DNA of 64,000 nt from Solirubrobacter sp963724195. GTDB taxonomy: Bacteria > Actinomycetota > Thermoleophilia > Solirubrobacterales > Solirubrobacteraceae. A program made the position numbers and the translations under genes. The stretch is from contig CAVRTQ010000021.1 in NCBI GenBank assembly GCA_963724195.1, positions 1-64,000 of the forward strand, in the 5' to 3' direction. Shown one piece after another: positions 28,435 to 37,462 of the stretch. The stretch's first letter is position 1, and each line of letters opens with the position of its first letter. Below the pieces are notes generated by a model, which had not been told where the DNA came from, made no database searches, and saw only the letters and a program-made list of their open reading frames with translations.

Positions 28435-29193
28435 GTGACTCGCACATTTCAACCCCCGCGTGACCGGCTCCAAGAGGAACGCGCGCTCTTCGCTCGACTC
28501 GCCCGCGAGCGCACCCCCGACGCGAGAGACGCGATCTTCGAGCGCTTCAAGCCGTTGGCGCTTCAGCTCGCGCGCCGCTACAGCCAGGGCCGCGACGTCG
28601 AAGACCTCGAGCAGGTCGCGGCGCTGGGACTGGTCAAAGCCATCGACCGCTTCGACACGAGCCGAGGGCTCGCGTTCTCTTCGTACGCCGTCCCGACCAT
28701 CGCCGGAGAGATCAAGCGCTACCTACGCGATCACGCCTGGTCTGTCCGCGTCCCGCGCGAGGTCCAGGAGACCTACGTGCGCCTGGACCGCGCGACCGAA
28801 GCCCTCACGACGCAACTGGGGCGCCCGCCCACGGCGGCCGAGCTCGCCGAGACCATCGGCGGCACGATCGAGGCGGTGCTGGAGGCTCGGCAGGCGGTGA
28901 CCGCCCGGCGGGCGGTCTCACTCGATCAACCGACACGCGGCGACGACGAGTCCGACGTGCTCGGCGCCGTCGTCGGCATCGACGAACCGGGTTTCGAGAC
29001 CGCCGAGCAGTCTGCGCTCCTGGGCGCACTCTTGAGCGATCTCACGTATCGCGAACGGCTCATCCTGCACCTGCGCTTCGTGGACGACCTCACGCAACGC
29101 GAAATCGGCGAACTCGTCGGGCTGTCTCAGATTCAGGTCTCGCGCGTGCTGCGCGGCTCTCTCGCGCAGCTCCAGGAAACCGCCGACCGCTGA
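28435..29193 (+). CDS. SigB/SigF/SigG-family RNA polymerase sigma factor
   Basis: 252 residues. Region 2 (LALQLARRYSQGRDVEDLEQVAALGLVKAIDRFD, then FSSYAVPTIAGEIKRYLRDHAW), region 3 (VPREVQETYVRLDRATEAL, PPTAAELAETIGG) and region 4 HTH (LTQREIGELVGLSQIQVSRVLRG) are all complete. This class directs general-stress transcription, usually held by an anti-sigma kinase, but none is seen next to it. The start is GTG at 28435, directly after the hairpin. A second sigma factor of the same class is at 46882. The GGGTA boxes near its neighbours would suit this family, whose -10 element is GGGTAT-like. Confidence 0.9.
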   Translation: MTRTFQPPRDRLQEERALFARLARERTPDARDAIFERFKPLALQLARRYSQGRDVEDLEQVAALGLVKAIDRFDTSRGLAFSSYAVPTIAGEIKRYLRDHAWSVRVPREVQETYVRLDRATEALTTQLGRPPTAAELAETIGGTIEAVLEARQAVTARRAVSLDQPTRGDDESDVLGAVVGIDEPGFETAEQSALLGALLSDLTYRERLILHLRFVDDLTQREIGELVGLSQIQVSRVLRGSLAQLQETADR

Positions 29194-29305
29194 GCGGGAC
29201 ACGCTGGGGGCGATTCCTGTGTCAGGTCACGCACTACCCTCGCCGCCCTTGGCGTTACAGCCCTGAGGTGTCTGGGATACGACGTCACCGCGGCGTGGGC
29301 GGGGC

Positions 29306-29311
29306 TACTTT
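29306..29311 (+). promoter_or_regulatory. Candidate leaderless -10 box (TACTTT)
   Basis: Ends seven bases before the GTG at 29319; no Shine-Dalgarno site. It supports that start over the ATG at 29268. Confidence 0.4.
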
Positions 29312-29318
29312 GCGCGCC

Positions 29319-29987
29319 GTGATCGGTACCTCTCGCTCCCGTCGCGCGGCGACACGGCTCGCTGGATTCCTGGTCGCCGCCGGTGTGGTCGCGACGCTGC
29401 TCGTCGTCGTCGGCCCGCGCCTGCTGCCGGATCTGAACCCGTTCCCCACCGAGACGAAGGATCGGCCGCAGCCTGCGCTGCTGCAGTCGCTCCAGCGGCT
29501 GGACGAGTACCACGCGGCGCGCGCGAACCTGCAGCAGGTCGTGGACGTCGAGCAGGACACCAAGCACGTCCCGTCGTTCATCAAGGGTGAGCGTGTGGTC
29601 ATGGTGGCGGCGGGCGACGTGGACGCGACGATCGACTTCTCCAAGCTCGGGCCGCAAGCCGTGCAGGCGTCGTGGGAGCGCCGTGAGGTCGTGATCACGC
29701 TGCCTTCCGCGCGTGTGGGTCGTGCGCGGCTGGACCTCGACCGTACGCGCGTGGTGGAGCACGACCGAGGGGTGCTCGATCGAGCCGGCGACGCACTCGG
29801 CGGCAACAGCGGGAACGAGCAACGTGCGTTGCTGTTGGTGGCGCAGCGCAAGCTCGACGCGGCCGCCCGTGCGGATCGCAACCTGCTGCCGACGGCTGAG
29901 CGCAACACGGCGCAGATGCTGCGTCAGCTGGCGATGGGGCTCGGATACCAGCGGGTGACCGTGCGCTTCGCCAAGCCGCAGCTCTAG
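29319..29987 (+). CDS. Membrane-anchored DUF4230 protein
   Basis: 222 residues. Basic N-terminus, one TM helix (LAGFLVAAGVVATLLVVVGPRLL), then an extracytoplasmic DUF4230 domain: LQSLQRLDEYHAARANLQQVV, PSFIKGERVVMVAAGDVDATIDF, VVITLPSARVGRARLDLDRT and a helical C-terminus (AERNTAQMLRQLAMGLGYQ). DUF4230 proteins are widespread and uncharacterised. The GTG at 29319 fits with the TACTTT box. Downstream of the sigma-factor gene, same strand. Confidence 0.75.
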   Translation: MIGTSRSRRAATRLAGFLVAAGVVATLLVVVGPRLLPDLNPFPTETKDRPQPALLQSLQRLDEYHAARANLQQVVDVEQDTKHVPSFIKGERVVMVAAGDVDATIDFSKLGPQAVQASWERREVVITLPSARVGRARLDLDRTRVVEHDRGVLDRAGDALGGNSGNEQRALLLVAQRKLDAAARADRNLLPTAERNTAQMLRQLAMGLGYQRVTVRFAKPQL

Positions 29988-30000
29988 CCTGCCCCGGTTC

Positions 30001-30009
30001 GGGTACGCA
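30001..30009 (+). promoter_or_regulatory. GGGTACGCA box, leaderless promoter candidate
   Basis: First G is 15 nt before the GTG at 30016, the same spacing as the boxes at 27596, 30410 and 32553. No Shine-Dalgarno site. Confidence 0.5.
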
Positions 30010-30015
30010 GCCTAG

Positions 30016-30384
30016 GTGGCCCCGTTACGCGTCGTCGTGATCGATGACATTGCCGACATCCGCCGGCTGGTCGGCCTGCTCTTGGCCACGGCCGGGCACC
30101 GAGTCGTCGCCGAAGCCGCCAACGGGCGCGAAGGCGTGGACGTGGTGCTGGCCCATTCGCCGGACCTGGTGGTCATGGACTGGCAGATGCCCGAGCTCGA
30201 CGGGGTGGAGGCGACTCGCCAGATCTGCGCACGAGCGCCCGGCACGCGGGTCGTCGCGTTCAGCTCTGCGAACGATCCTGGGGTGCGGGGCGAGTTCTTG
30301 GACGCGGGGGCGGTTGCCTACCACGACAAGAGCGACATCGGCGGCCTCGAGGACTCCGTGGCCCGGATCGCTGCGGGCCGGTGA
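30016..30384 (+). CDS. Stand-alone response-regulator receiver domain
   Basis: 122 residues, one CheY-like domain with no output domain. Key residues are present: the acidic pair in VVVIDDIADIRR, the phospho-acceptor Asp in LVVMDWQMPELDG, Ser in VVAFSSAND and Lys in AYHDKSD. It probably acts by protein-protein contact as a shuttle or sink in a phosphorelay. No histidine kinase is adjacent. GTG start. Confidence 0.85.
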   Translation: MAPLRVVVIDDIADIRRLVGLLLATAGHRVVAEAANGREGVDVVLAHSPDLVVMDWQMPELDGVEATRQICARAPGTRVVAFSSANDPGVRGEFLDAGAVAYHDKSDIGGLEDSVARIAAGR

Positions 30385-30409
30385 CCTCGTCCTATCCCGG
30401 TCGCCCCGT

Positions 30410-30418
30410 GGGTAGGCC
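30410..30418 (+). promoter_or_regulatory. GGGTAGGCC box, leaderless promoter candidate
   Basis: First G is 15 nt before the ATG at 30425; identical nonamer to those at 27596 and 32553. Confidence 0.55.
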
Positions 30419-30424
30419 CGACCC

Positions 30425-30859
30425 ATGGCGTACAACGAGGCGTACATCAACGTCCCGCCGGCGGCGGTCTTCGGCGTTCTCAGCGATCCCGTCAACTACC
30501 CCAAGTGGGTCGTAGGAGCGCGGAAGATCCGCGATGCCGACCCGCAGTTCCCAGCGGTCGGGTCACGGTTTCATCACCAGGTGGGCGTCGCGCCGCTGGT
30601 GCTCAACGACCACACCGAGGTGATCGCCAGCGAGGCGCCGAACCGGCTGGTCATGCGGGCCAAGACCCGTCCGTTCGGCACCGCACGAGTGGATCTCAAG
30701 CTCCTCACCGAGGGTTCCGGGACCCGCGTGCAGATGACCGAGAGCGCAGGGGATGCACCCAGCCGCGTCCTGCTCAACCGCTTCTCGGACCCGCTGATCC
30801 ACGCCCGCAACGTCCGCTCGCTCGGCCGCCTGAAGCAGTTGGCCGAAAACCGCGGCTGA
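30425..30859 (+). CDS. SRPBCC (START/Bet v 1-like) family protein
   Basis: 144 residues with the polyketide-cyclase/CoxG-like pattern: EAYINVPPAAVFGVLSDPVNYPKWVVGARKIRDAD, then beta strands (HTEVIASEAPNRLVMRAKTRPFGTARVDL) and a C-terminal helix (RNVRSLGRLKQLAEN). It binds a hydrophobic ligand; which one is unknown. Cytoplasmic. Its stop lies one base from the end of the convergent gene at 30861. Confidence 0.8.
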   Translation: MAYNEAYINVPPAAVFGVLSDPVNYPKWVVGARKIRDADPQFPAVGSRFHHQVGVAPLVLNDHTEVIASEAPNRLVMRAKTRPFGTARVDLKLLTEGSGTRVQMTESAGDAPSRVLLNRFSDPLIHARNVRSLGRLKQLAENRG

Positions 30860-30860
30860 T

Positions 30861-31181
30861 TCAGGCGACGTCCGGGCCCAGCAGAAACTGCTCGAGCTCG
30901 GCGACGCCTCGCTCGGTGTACACCGTGACGTCTTCGAGCGCTCGGGCCCAGCAGGCGACTGCCGCGTGAAGCACGGTGCGCCCGCGAGCCCGTTCCTCGC
31001 CGCCCTCGAGCAGACAGCGGAACGGGTATTCGGGGTCGCGGTCGACGTCGATCCGCACCGTGCCGAACGCGCGCAGCGCCACCAGGACGTCTTCGAGCGC
31101 GAGTGATGTGAGGCCCAGGTCGTCGACCGCGGCGATCACGGCCGGGCGGCGCAGGAGCTGATCGAGTTCTGCCTCGGGCAT
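30861..31181 (-). CDS. Uncharacterised 106-residue protein
   Basis: Reads MPEAELDQLLRRPAVIAAVDD, then ALEDVLVALRAFGTVRIDVDRD, RCLLEGGEERARGRTVLHAA and ERGVAELEQFLL: a small alpha/beta protein without a recognised domain. Tail-to-tail with the SRPBCC gene. Codon use fits a real gene. Confidence 0.55.
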   Translation of the reverse strand: MPEAELDQLLRRPAVIAAVDDLGLTSLALEDVLVALRAFGTVRIDVDRDPEYPFRCLLEGGEERARGRTVLHAAVACWARALEDVTVYTERGVAELEQFLLGPDVA

Positions 31182-31346
31182 GACGCGACGCTATCGGCAC
31201 CCGCGGTCGGCTCGCCATCGACAACGCGTCCAAACGACTAGGCCGTCGTGGCAAGCGGTGACGCATCGGCTTTACGCGATGGTCGGAATTCGGTCGTTCG
31301 CCCGTTTCCAGTTCCGCACCCGTGGTGAGCCTTTGCTCGACACGAA

Positions 31347-31428
31347 ATGGGCGGCGGCCGATCGCCCATCTCTCTTGGCCGGCCGAAACGCCGGCCCTAT
31401 GACGACCGGTTCCCGGGAGGGTCGTCAT
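31347..31428 (+). promoter_or_regulatory. Three consecutive perfect hairpins in the leader of DUF2382 copy 2
   Basis: 31347-31369 (ATGGGCG/CGCCCAT, 7 bp), 31377-31396 (GGCCGGC/GCCGGCC, 7 bp) and 31399-31428 (ATGACGACC/GGTCGTCAT, 9 bp) follow each other with gaps of 7 and 2 nt. About 20 nt later comes TAGGAGGA at the start of the 31462 gene. This could be a structured 5' leader (attenuator, thermosensor or protein-binding site). Copy 1 at 27611 lacks it. Confidence 0.45.
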
Positions 31429-31461
31429 CACACTCATCAACGACCTTAGGAGGACAGCCCC

Positions 31462-32259
31462 ATGGCTACGCATACCCGTGAGGACGTACTGAGCTGGCGC
31501 GATCGCGACCTGATCGACAACGACGGCGACAAGATCGGCAAGATCGACGACATCTATCTCGACCGCGAGACCGATCAGCCGGAATGGGCCGTGGTGACCA
31601 CCGGCCTGTTCGGGATGAAGCGGACGTTCGTGCCGCTCCAAGAGGCAACGCCGGACCAGGACGGCATCCGTGTCCCCTTCGAGAAGGCCACGGTCAAGGA
31701 CGCGCCCAAGATCGACCCTGACGGCGAGCTCTCGCGCGACGAGGAGCAGACGCTCTACCAGCACTACGGACGCGACTACGCCGACTACTCCGGTCCCTCC
31801 GGCGTGCTCGACCGCGACACCACTCGCGACGATGTCGACACGCGCCGCGACGAGCGCGGCGGCCCGGGTGTCGACACCAGCGGCCGCAACACCGACGAGG
31901 CGATGACGCGCTCCGAGGAGGAGCTGCAGGTCGGCAAGACCGAGCGCGAAACCGGGAGTGTGCGCCTGAAGAAGTACGTCGTCGAGGACCAGGTCACCAA
32001 GACCGTGCCGGTCCGGCGTGAGGAGGTCCGCGTCGAGCGCGAGCCGATCACCGACGCGAACGTCGACCGCGCGACCGACGGCCCCGCCATCTCCGAGGAG
32101 GAGCACGAGGTCACGCTGCGGGCCGAGGAGCCGGTCGTCGAGAAGCGCACGGTGCCCCAGGAACGCGTCCGGCTCGAGAAGGACGTCGAGACCGACGAGC
32201 GCCAGGTCTCCGAGACGGTGCGCTCCGAGCGCATCGACGTCGACGACAACCGCTCCTGA
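31462..32259 (+). CDS. PRC-barrel + DUF2382 stress protein, copy 2
   Basis: 265 residues, the same architecture as 27611-28381. PRC-barrel (WRDRDLIDNDGDKIGKIDDI, PEWAVVTTGLFGMKRTFVPL), an acidic linker richer in Tyr/Asp (HYGRDYADYSG), and a DUF2382 domain (EEELQVGKTERETGSVRLKK and the E-x-V-x-x-x-K strands). Strong AGGAGG site eight bases before the ATG, unlike the leaderless-looking copy 1. The paralogues therefore seem to be controlled differently. Confidence 0.85.
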   Translation: MATHTREDVLSWRDRDLIDNDGDKIGKIDDIYLDRETDQPEWAVVTTGLFGMKRTFVPLQEATPDQDGIRVPFEKATVKDAPKIDPDGELSRDEEQTLYQHYGRDYADYSGPSGVLDRDTTRDDVDTRRDERGGPGVDTSGRNTDEAMTRSEEELQVGKTERETGSVRLKKYVVEDQVTKTVPVRREEVRVEREPITDANVDRATDGPAISEEEHEVTLRAEEPVVEKRTVPQERVRLEKDVETDERQVSETVRSERIDVDDNRS

Positions 32260-32266
32260 CGCCGGC

Positions 32267-32292
32267 GCGGGGCCGGCGCGCGCCGGCCCCGC
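32267..32292. terminator. Strong bidirectional hairpin
   Basis: Perfect 12-bp stem (32267-32278 with 32281-32292), GC only. It sits between the stops of DUF2382 copy 2 and the convergent small coiled-coil gene. Confidence 0.65.
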
Positions 32293-32484
32293 CTATGCGT
32301 CGGGGTCGATCTGACGAGCGCGGTCGGCGTGCGTGGCTGCGGCCTCGCGCCGGCGACGCGCCTCCTCTTCGGCGCGTTCGGCCTCGGTAGCGGCTTCGCG
32401 CGCTTTGCTCGCGTGCTGCTCGGCAGCCGCCTGTTCGTCGCGGGCGGCTGCGCGCAGTTGTTCGGCGCTGCCGGGCACGTGCAT
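32293..32484 (-). CDS. Small Ala/Glu/Arg-rich coiled-coil protein
   Basis: 63 residues, almost entirely one charged helix (SAEQLRAAARDEQAAAEQHASK then EAERAEEEARRRREAAA), ending IDPDA. A short helix like this can arise by chance in GC-rich DNA. However, the defined start MHVPGSAEQL, the placement against a terminator and the stress-cluster context make a real small protein plausible. Confidence 0.45.
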   Translation of the reverse strand: MHVPGSAEQLRAAARDEQAAAEQHASKAREAATEAERAEEEARRRREAAATHADRARQIDPDA

Positions 32485-32552
32485 TCGCGTTCACGTACGA
32501 CTTCGTGCTGGCGCCGGCACGCTCACCCGCTGTGGCCTCACAGCGGTGCGAT

Positions 32553-32561
32553 GGGTAGGCC
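32553..32561 (+). promoter_or_regulatory. GGGTAGGCC box, leaderless promoter candidate
   Basis: First G is 15 nt before the ATG at 32568; identical nonamer and spacing to 27596 and 30410. Confidence 0.55.
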
Positions 32562-32567
32562 GTCGGT

Positions 32568-33080
32568 ATGAGCACGATTCGCAGCAGTTCTCAGGGCATC
32601 CTGTCCGACGACAAGGCCGAGCAACGCGAGGAGATCATCGCGCTGCTGACCAAGGCGTACTGGATGGAGCTCGAGACGGTCATCAACTACGTCACCAACT
32701 CGGTCAACCCGGACGGTGTGCGCGCGCAGGAGATCATCGAGTCCTTGAAAGAGGACGTCCAGGAGGAGCTCGGGCACGCGCAGCAGTTCGCGAACCGGAT
32801 CAAGGAGCTCTACGGCGTCGTGCCGTCCTCGGTGGACTTCACGCCTGAGCAGACCTACCTCGCGCCGCCCGAGCACCAGACGGACATCGTCCACGTGATC
32901 AAGGGCGTGATCGAGGCCGAGACCGGCGCGATCGAGCATTACAACCGGATCATCGAACTCACCGACGGCGTCGACCCGGTGACCAACGACATGGTCATCG
33001 CCATCCTGCGCGACGAGGAAGGCCACCGACGGCTGTTCGAAGGGTTCCTGCGCGAGTACGAGGCGGAAGGGCTCGCCTGA
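32568..33080 (+). CDS. Ferritin-like (bacterioferritin/Dps-type) protein
   Basis: 170 residues, a four-helix ferritin-like fold with paired metal ligands: E in AYWMELETVINYV, E-x-x-H in EELGHAQQF, E in IEAETGAIEHYN and E-x-x-H in RDEEGHRRLF. It probably stores or oxidises iron, or protects against peroxide. No signal peptide, so cytoplasmic. The GH114 gene starts four bases after its stop, which could put them on one transcript. Confidence 0.8.
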   Translation: MSTIRSSSQGILSDDKAEQREEIIALLTKAYWMELETVINYVTNSVNPDGVRAQEIIESLKEDVQEELGHAQQFANRIKELYGVVPSSVDFTPEQTYLAPPEHQTDIVHVIKGVIEAETGAIEHYNRIIELTDGVDPVTNDMVIAILRDEEGHRRLFEGFLREYEAEGLA

Positions 33081-33084
33081 TCGA

Positions 33085-34139
33085 GTGATCGCCCTGCTCC
33101 TGGCCGCCGCGCTCGCTCCGACGGCCATGGCGGCCGACCGGATCGAGGCCGAGCGGCTGCCGGGCGGCCGGGTGGTGCAGGACACCTCCGCGAGTGGCGG
33201 CCGGGCGCTGCAGCTGCCGCGGGAGCACACGGTGCGGACCGTCGTCCAGACCGCCGCGCCCACGTCCGTGCGGGTGCGGTTGCGTGCGCCCGGTGCACCG
33301 GGCGGGTGCGAACGGGAGGACAGGCCCGTCGCGTCGCCCGGGGCGGCTGGCGGATCGTGACGGTGCCGCTCGCCGCCGGGTCGTCGACGGTCAGCCTCCG
33401 TCGTCTCGGTGCGTGCGCGGTCCGCGTGGACCGGCTCGACGTGATCTTCAGCCCCGCGCCCACCACGAAGTGGCAGTGGCAGCTGACGGGGCCGCTCGAC
33501 CTGTCGGTGCCGGCCGAGCTCTACGACGTCGACCTCTTCGACACGTCCGCCGAGACGGTCGCGCGCATCCACGCGCAGGGCGCCCGCGCCGTGTGTTACT
33601 TCAGCGCCGGCACCCGGGAACGCGGGCGGCCGGATCCGTTCCCGGCGTCCGTGGCCGGGAAGGCGCTCGAGGACTACCCGGACGAGCGCTGGCTCGATGT
33701 GCGGGCGCTCGACGTGCTGGCTCCGATCGTGGAACGCCGGCTGGATCTCTGCGCCCGCAAGGGCTTCGACGCGGCCGAAGCCGACAACGTGGACGCGTAC
33801 GCCAACGACTCGGGCTTCCCGCTGCGCGCGGCCGACCAGTTGCGCTTCAACCGCTTCCTGGCCCGCGCGGCCCACGCGCGCGGCCTCTCGATCGGGCTCA
33901 AGAACGACCTGGATCAGGTAAAGGCGCTCGAGCCCGCGTTCGACTGGGCGCTCAACGAGCAGTGCTTCCAGTACGACGAGTGCGACCGCCTGCGCCCGTT
34001 CACCGCCGCGGGGAAGGCGGTGTTCGTGGCCGAGTACGAGCTCGCGCCGAGCGCGTTCTGCGCGCGGGCCCGTGCGGCGGGGCTGATGGCGATGCGCAAG
34101 CGCCTGGACCTCGACGCGGTGCGCGAGCCGTGCTGGTGA
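33085..34139 (+). CDS. GH114-family glycosidase (endo-alpha-1,4-polygalactosaminidase/Ega3-like)
   Basis: About 350 residues. Signal peptide (VIALLLAAALAPTAMA), an N-terminal beta (carbohydrate-binding-like) region of about 100 residues, then the GH114 barrel. Barrel motifs: KWQWQLTGPLDLSVPAELYD, RAVCYFSAG, FDAAEADNVDAYANDSGFPL (catalytic acidic residues), GLSIGLKNDLDQV and FVAEYELAP. Known GH114 enzymes cut alpha-1,4-linked galactosamine polymers. The frame breaks near 33305: the first part reads into REDRPVA, and the barrel is in the frame opening at about 33306. The start is GTG at 33085, four bases after the ferritin-like gene. First gene of the proposed exopolysaccharide locus. Confidence 0.82.
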
Positions 34140-34313
34140 GTGTCAGGCCCGAACTGCTCCTCTCACGCCGCGACTCCGGATTTACGCAGATCAATGTTGT
34201 CCGCGTGCTGACCCTTACGTAACCCGCGAGTTATCCGAATCCCCGGGTCGTTCGCACAGCGACTCATTGGATTGAGGAACGGCGCGAAAGCGTCGGCCGG
34301 AGCGGAAGGGCCC

Positions 34314-37300
34314 ATGAGGACTACGAGGATTCAACGGCTGCGAGCGGCCGGCGTCGCCGTGGCCGCGATCGCCGCGCTTGCGGTACCGATCGCGATGGCC
34401 GCGCCCAGCACGGTGCTGGTCGAACCGGGCCAGCGGACCGACCTGAAGGTGCTGCTGATCTCAGCCGACGGCAGCGAGTCCGGCTTCGCCGCGTGGAAGG
34501 CCCAGCTGGCGCGTGAGGGCACGCCGTACGACACGGTGGTCGCCTACACCGGGCAGACCAAGACCGCGACGCTGACCGACGCGCGGCTGGCGGACTACGG
34601 CGCGAATCATGCCCGCTACCAGGCCGTGATCCTCGCCTCCGGCGACCTCGGCCACAACGTCACCAACCCCGACGGCACGACGAGCTATCTCTCCGCGTTC
34701 ACCGACGCCGAGTGGGCGACGCTGGCCAAGTTCGAGCGGACGTTCGGGATCCGGCGGCTGAGCGACTACACCGCGCCTTCCGCGGCCCACGGGCTCAACA
34801 CGGCGGTCGGCGCCTCGCAGGACGGCGTCGTCGGCACGCTCACCGCCACCGGCAAGCTCGCCTTCCCGTACCTGAAGGGCCCGGTGCAGATCGCCGACGA
34901 CGACCCGGCCGCGGCCGAGACGTTCGGCTACCCGGCGACGCCGGTGAACGACAAGGACTGGCAGACGCTGCTCGCCGGGCCGGACAACACCGCCTTCCTC
35001 GGCATCTACACGCACCCGGACGACGGGCGCGAGGAGCTCGTCATGACGGTGGCGAGCAACCAGTTCCAGAGCCACAACCAGCTGCTGCGCCACGGGATGC
35101 TCAACTGGGTCACGCGCGGGGTCTTCCTCGGCTACCAGCGCAACTACCTCGAGGTGCAGGTCGACGACCTGTTCCTGGGCGACGACGCCTGGGACCCGGT
35201 CACCAACACCACCAACTACGACCCGGCCGCAGCAAGCCGGATGACGCCCGCCGACGTCGACCGCGCGATCGCCTGGAGCCAGGCGCGCGGCGTGCGCCTG
35301 GACTTCGCGTTCAACGGCGGCGGCAGCGACCTCTACCGCGAGCAGACCGGTGCGGCGAGCGACCCGCTCACGACCAAGTTCAGCCAGCCCGCCGTCAGCG
35401 GCGCGTTCGGCTTCATCAACCACACCTACGAGCACCCGAACCTCGACTGCTCCACGGCGGCCTACATCACGCGGCAGATCACGCGCAACCTGGAGTGGGC
35501 GCAGAGCCGCGGGATCACCGTCGCCGAGCCCGGGCGAGCTGATCACCGGCGAGCACTCCGGGCTCGCGAACTCGCGCCCCGGCAACCCCGGCACGATCGA
35601 TCCGCCGTCGGTGAGCGACATCGAGTCGGCCGCCACCGGCGGCGCCGTGCCCGGCGGGACCTACGACTACGCGCTCACCGCGAGCTCGCCGGCGGGGGAG
35701 ACCACGGGCAGCGTGGTGGAGGACGTCGTCGTCGGCACCGCGGGCTCGACCACCAACCGCGTCAATGCGAGCTTCAGCGCCGTCTGCCACGCGGTGACCT
35801 ACAACCTCTACCGCAGCCCGGCGAACGCCAACGCGTGGACGCGCGTCGCCAGCCTGCAGCGCGGCGAGAGCGCTCCGACCGACGACGGCGAGGACCCGAT
35901 CGAGCTCACGCTCGCCGACGTCGTCGCCATCGGCGCGGCCGGCGCGCCGCCCGCGGCCAACGCCGCCACGCTCGCGCCGTACGCCCAGAACCCGAACTTC
36001 CTGGCCGGCATCACCGCGGCGGGCATCACCCATGACGCCAGCGACGCGTCGAAGGCCTATCCGCCGGCGCCCGCGGGCGCGACGTTCTTCGACGGCGGCG
36101 TCCAGGCCGTGCCGCGCTACCCGAGCAACGTCTACTACAACGTCTCGCGCCAGGCCCAGCAGCTCGACGAATACAACTGGATCTACGTGCTGCCGCCGGC
36201 CGGCGGGTGCGTGCCGGTCGAGAACGTCACGACGTGCCGCACGACGCCCGCGACCTGGGCCGAGTACGTGACCAGCGAGAACCGGGTCATGTTCCGCCAC
36301 GTCGTCGACAACGACCCGCGGCCGCACTACATCCACCAGAGCAACCTCGCCGACTACAACCCGGCGCTGCCGGAGACCGCACCCGGACCAGGGCGGCATC
36401 GCGTACCCGGTGTTCGGCGGCCTCGTGACGCGCTACGAGGCGAGCCTTCGATCGCGCGAGCGCACCGCTCGTGCAGCTCACCCACACGCAGATCGGGCAG
36501 ACGCTCGCGCAGCAGAACGCGTGGGCGGCGAACCGCAGCGTCACGGCGTGGCTGCAGGACGGTCGCGTGCACGTCAAGAACGCGGGGACGGTCGCGGCGG
36601 ACGTGCCGCTCACCGGCACGACCGCGGGCGCATCCTACGGCGGGCAGAAGGCGGGCTGGATCACGCTCGCGCCGGGCGCCGAGCAGGTGCTGGACCCGAG
36701 CGATCCCGCCAACACCGCCGCGCCCAAGGTGACCGGCACCGCGCGCGTCGGCGAGACGCTGACCGCCGACAAGGGCACCTGGACGGGCACGCCGACGATC
36801 GCCTACGACTACCGCTGGCAGCGGTGCGCGGCCGACGGCACGAAGTGCGCGACCGTCCCGGGCGCGACCGCCGCGAAGTACGAACTGGCGGCGGCCGACA
36901 AGGGCTCGACGCTGCGGGTGATCGTGCTCGCCGGCAACTGGGTCTCGTCGGTCAGCCAGGCCGCGTCGGCGGCGACCGTCGTCGTCGGTGAGGCGCCCAA
37001 GGCCGAGTCCCCGCCGAGCAGCGGCGGCCAGGGCGAGACGCCCGCGACGCCCGCGAAGCCGGGCTCCGGTCCCAGCCCCAGCCGCCAAGCCGTCCACGCG
37101 CCCGACGCGGCTGAAGCTGACGAAGGTGAAGCTGGCTCCGCGGCGGTTCGCGGTCTCGCACAAGCGCCCGCCCAAGGGCACGAAGCTGGACGGCACGCGG
37201 GTCACGTTCAGCGTCAACGTGCGCGCGAAGGTGCGCCTGATCGTCCAGCGCCGGACGAGCGGCAAGCGCCCGCGCTGGGTCACGGCGTGCACGGTCACGC

Positions 37301-37458
37301 GCTCGGTCAAGGCCGGGAGCGGCGAGGTCCGCCTCACCGGGCGCTTCGGCAAGCGGCTGCTCAGCCCGCGGGCCTACCGCCTCGCGGTGTCAGCGGTCAA
37401 GAGCGGGCAACCGCGCACCGCGACCAAGCGGATCGCCTTCCGCGTCGTGAAGGGCTGA
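34314..37458 (+). CDS. Large secreted Agd3/CE18-like polysaccharide deacetylase with Ig-like and C-terminal beta domains
   Basis: About 1,045 residues, secreted (MRTTRIQRLRAAGVAVAAIA). An N-terminal alpha/beta region (LKVLLISADGSESGF, about 30-250) is followed by a deacetylase-type barrel. Its metal-ligand motifs are VDDLFLGDD (about 283) and HTYEHPNLD (about 371). A fibronectin-like insert comes next (VPGGTYDYALTASSPAGETT), then an all-beta region, an Ig-like module (GTARVGETLTADKGTWTG ... YRWQRC) and, after a Pro-rich linker, a basic beta domain (RLKLTKVKLAPRRFAV). In fungi Agd3 deacetylates galactosaminogalactan; the match here rests on motifs and context. Frame breaks near 35535, 36390 and 37090. 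Follows the GH114 gene by 174 bp. Confidence 0.72.
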
Positions 37459-37462
37459 AGCG

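Noticed and set aside
34140..34313. Promoter TTGTCC-N17-TAACCC before the deacetylase gene
   Set aside because: The boxes can be placed near 34195-34225 in this AT-richer gap, but the match is weak and alternatives exist, so it was not listed as a feature.
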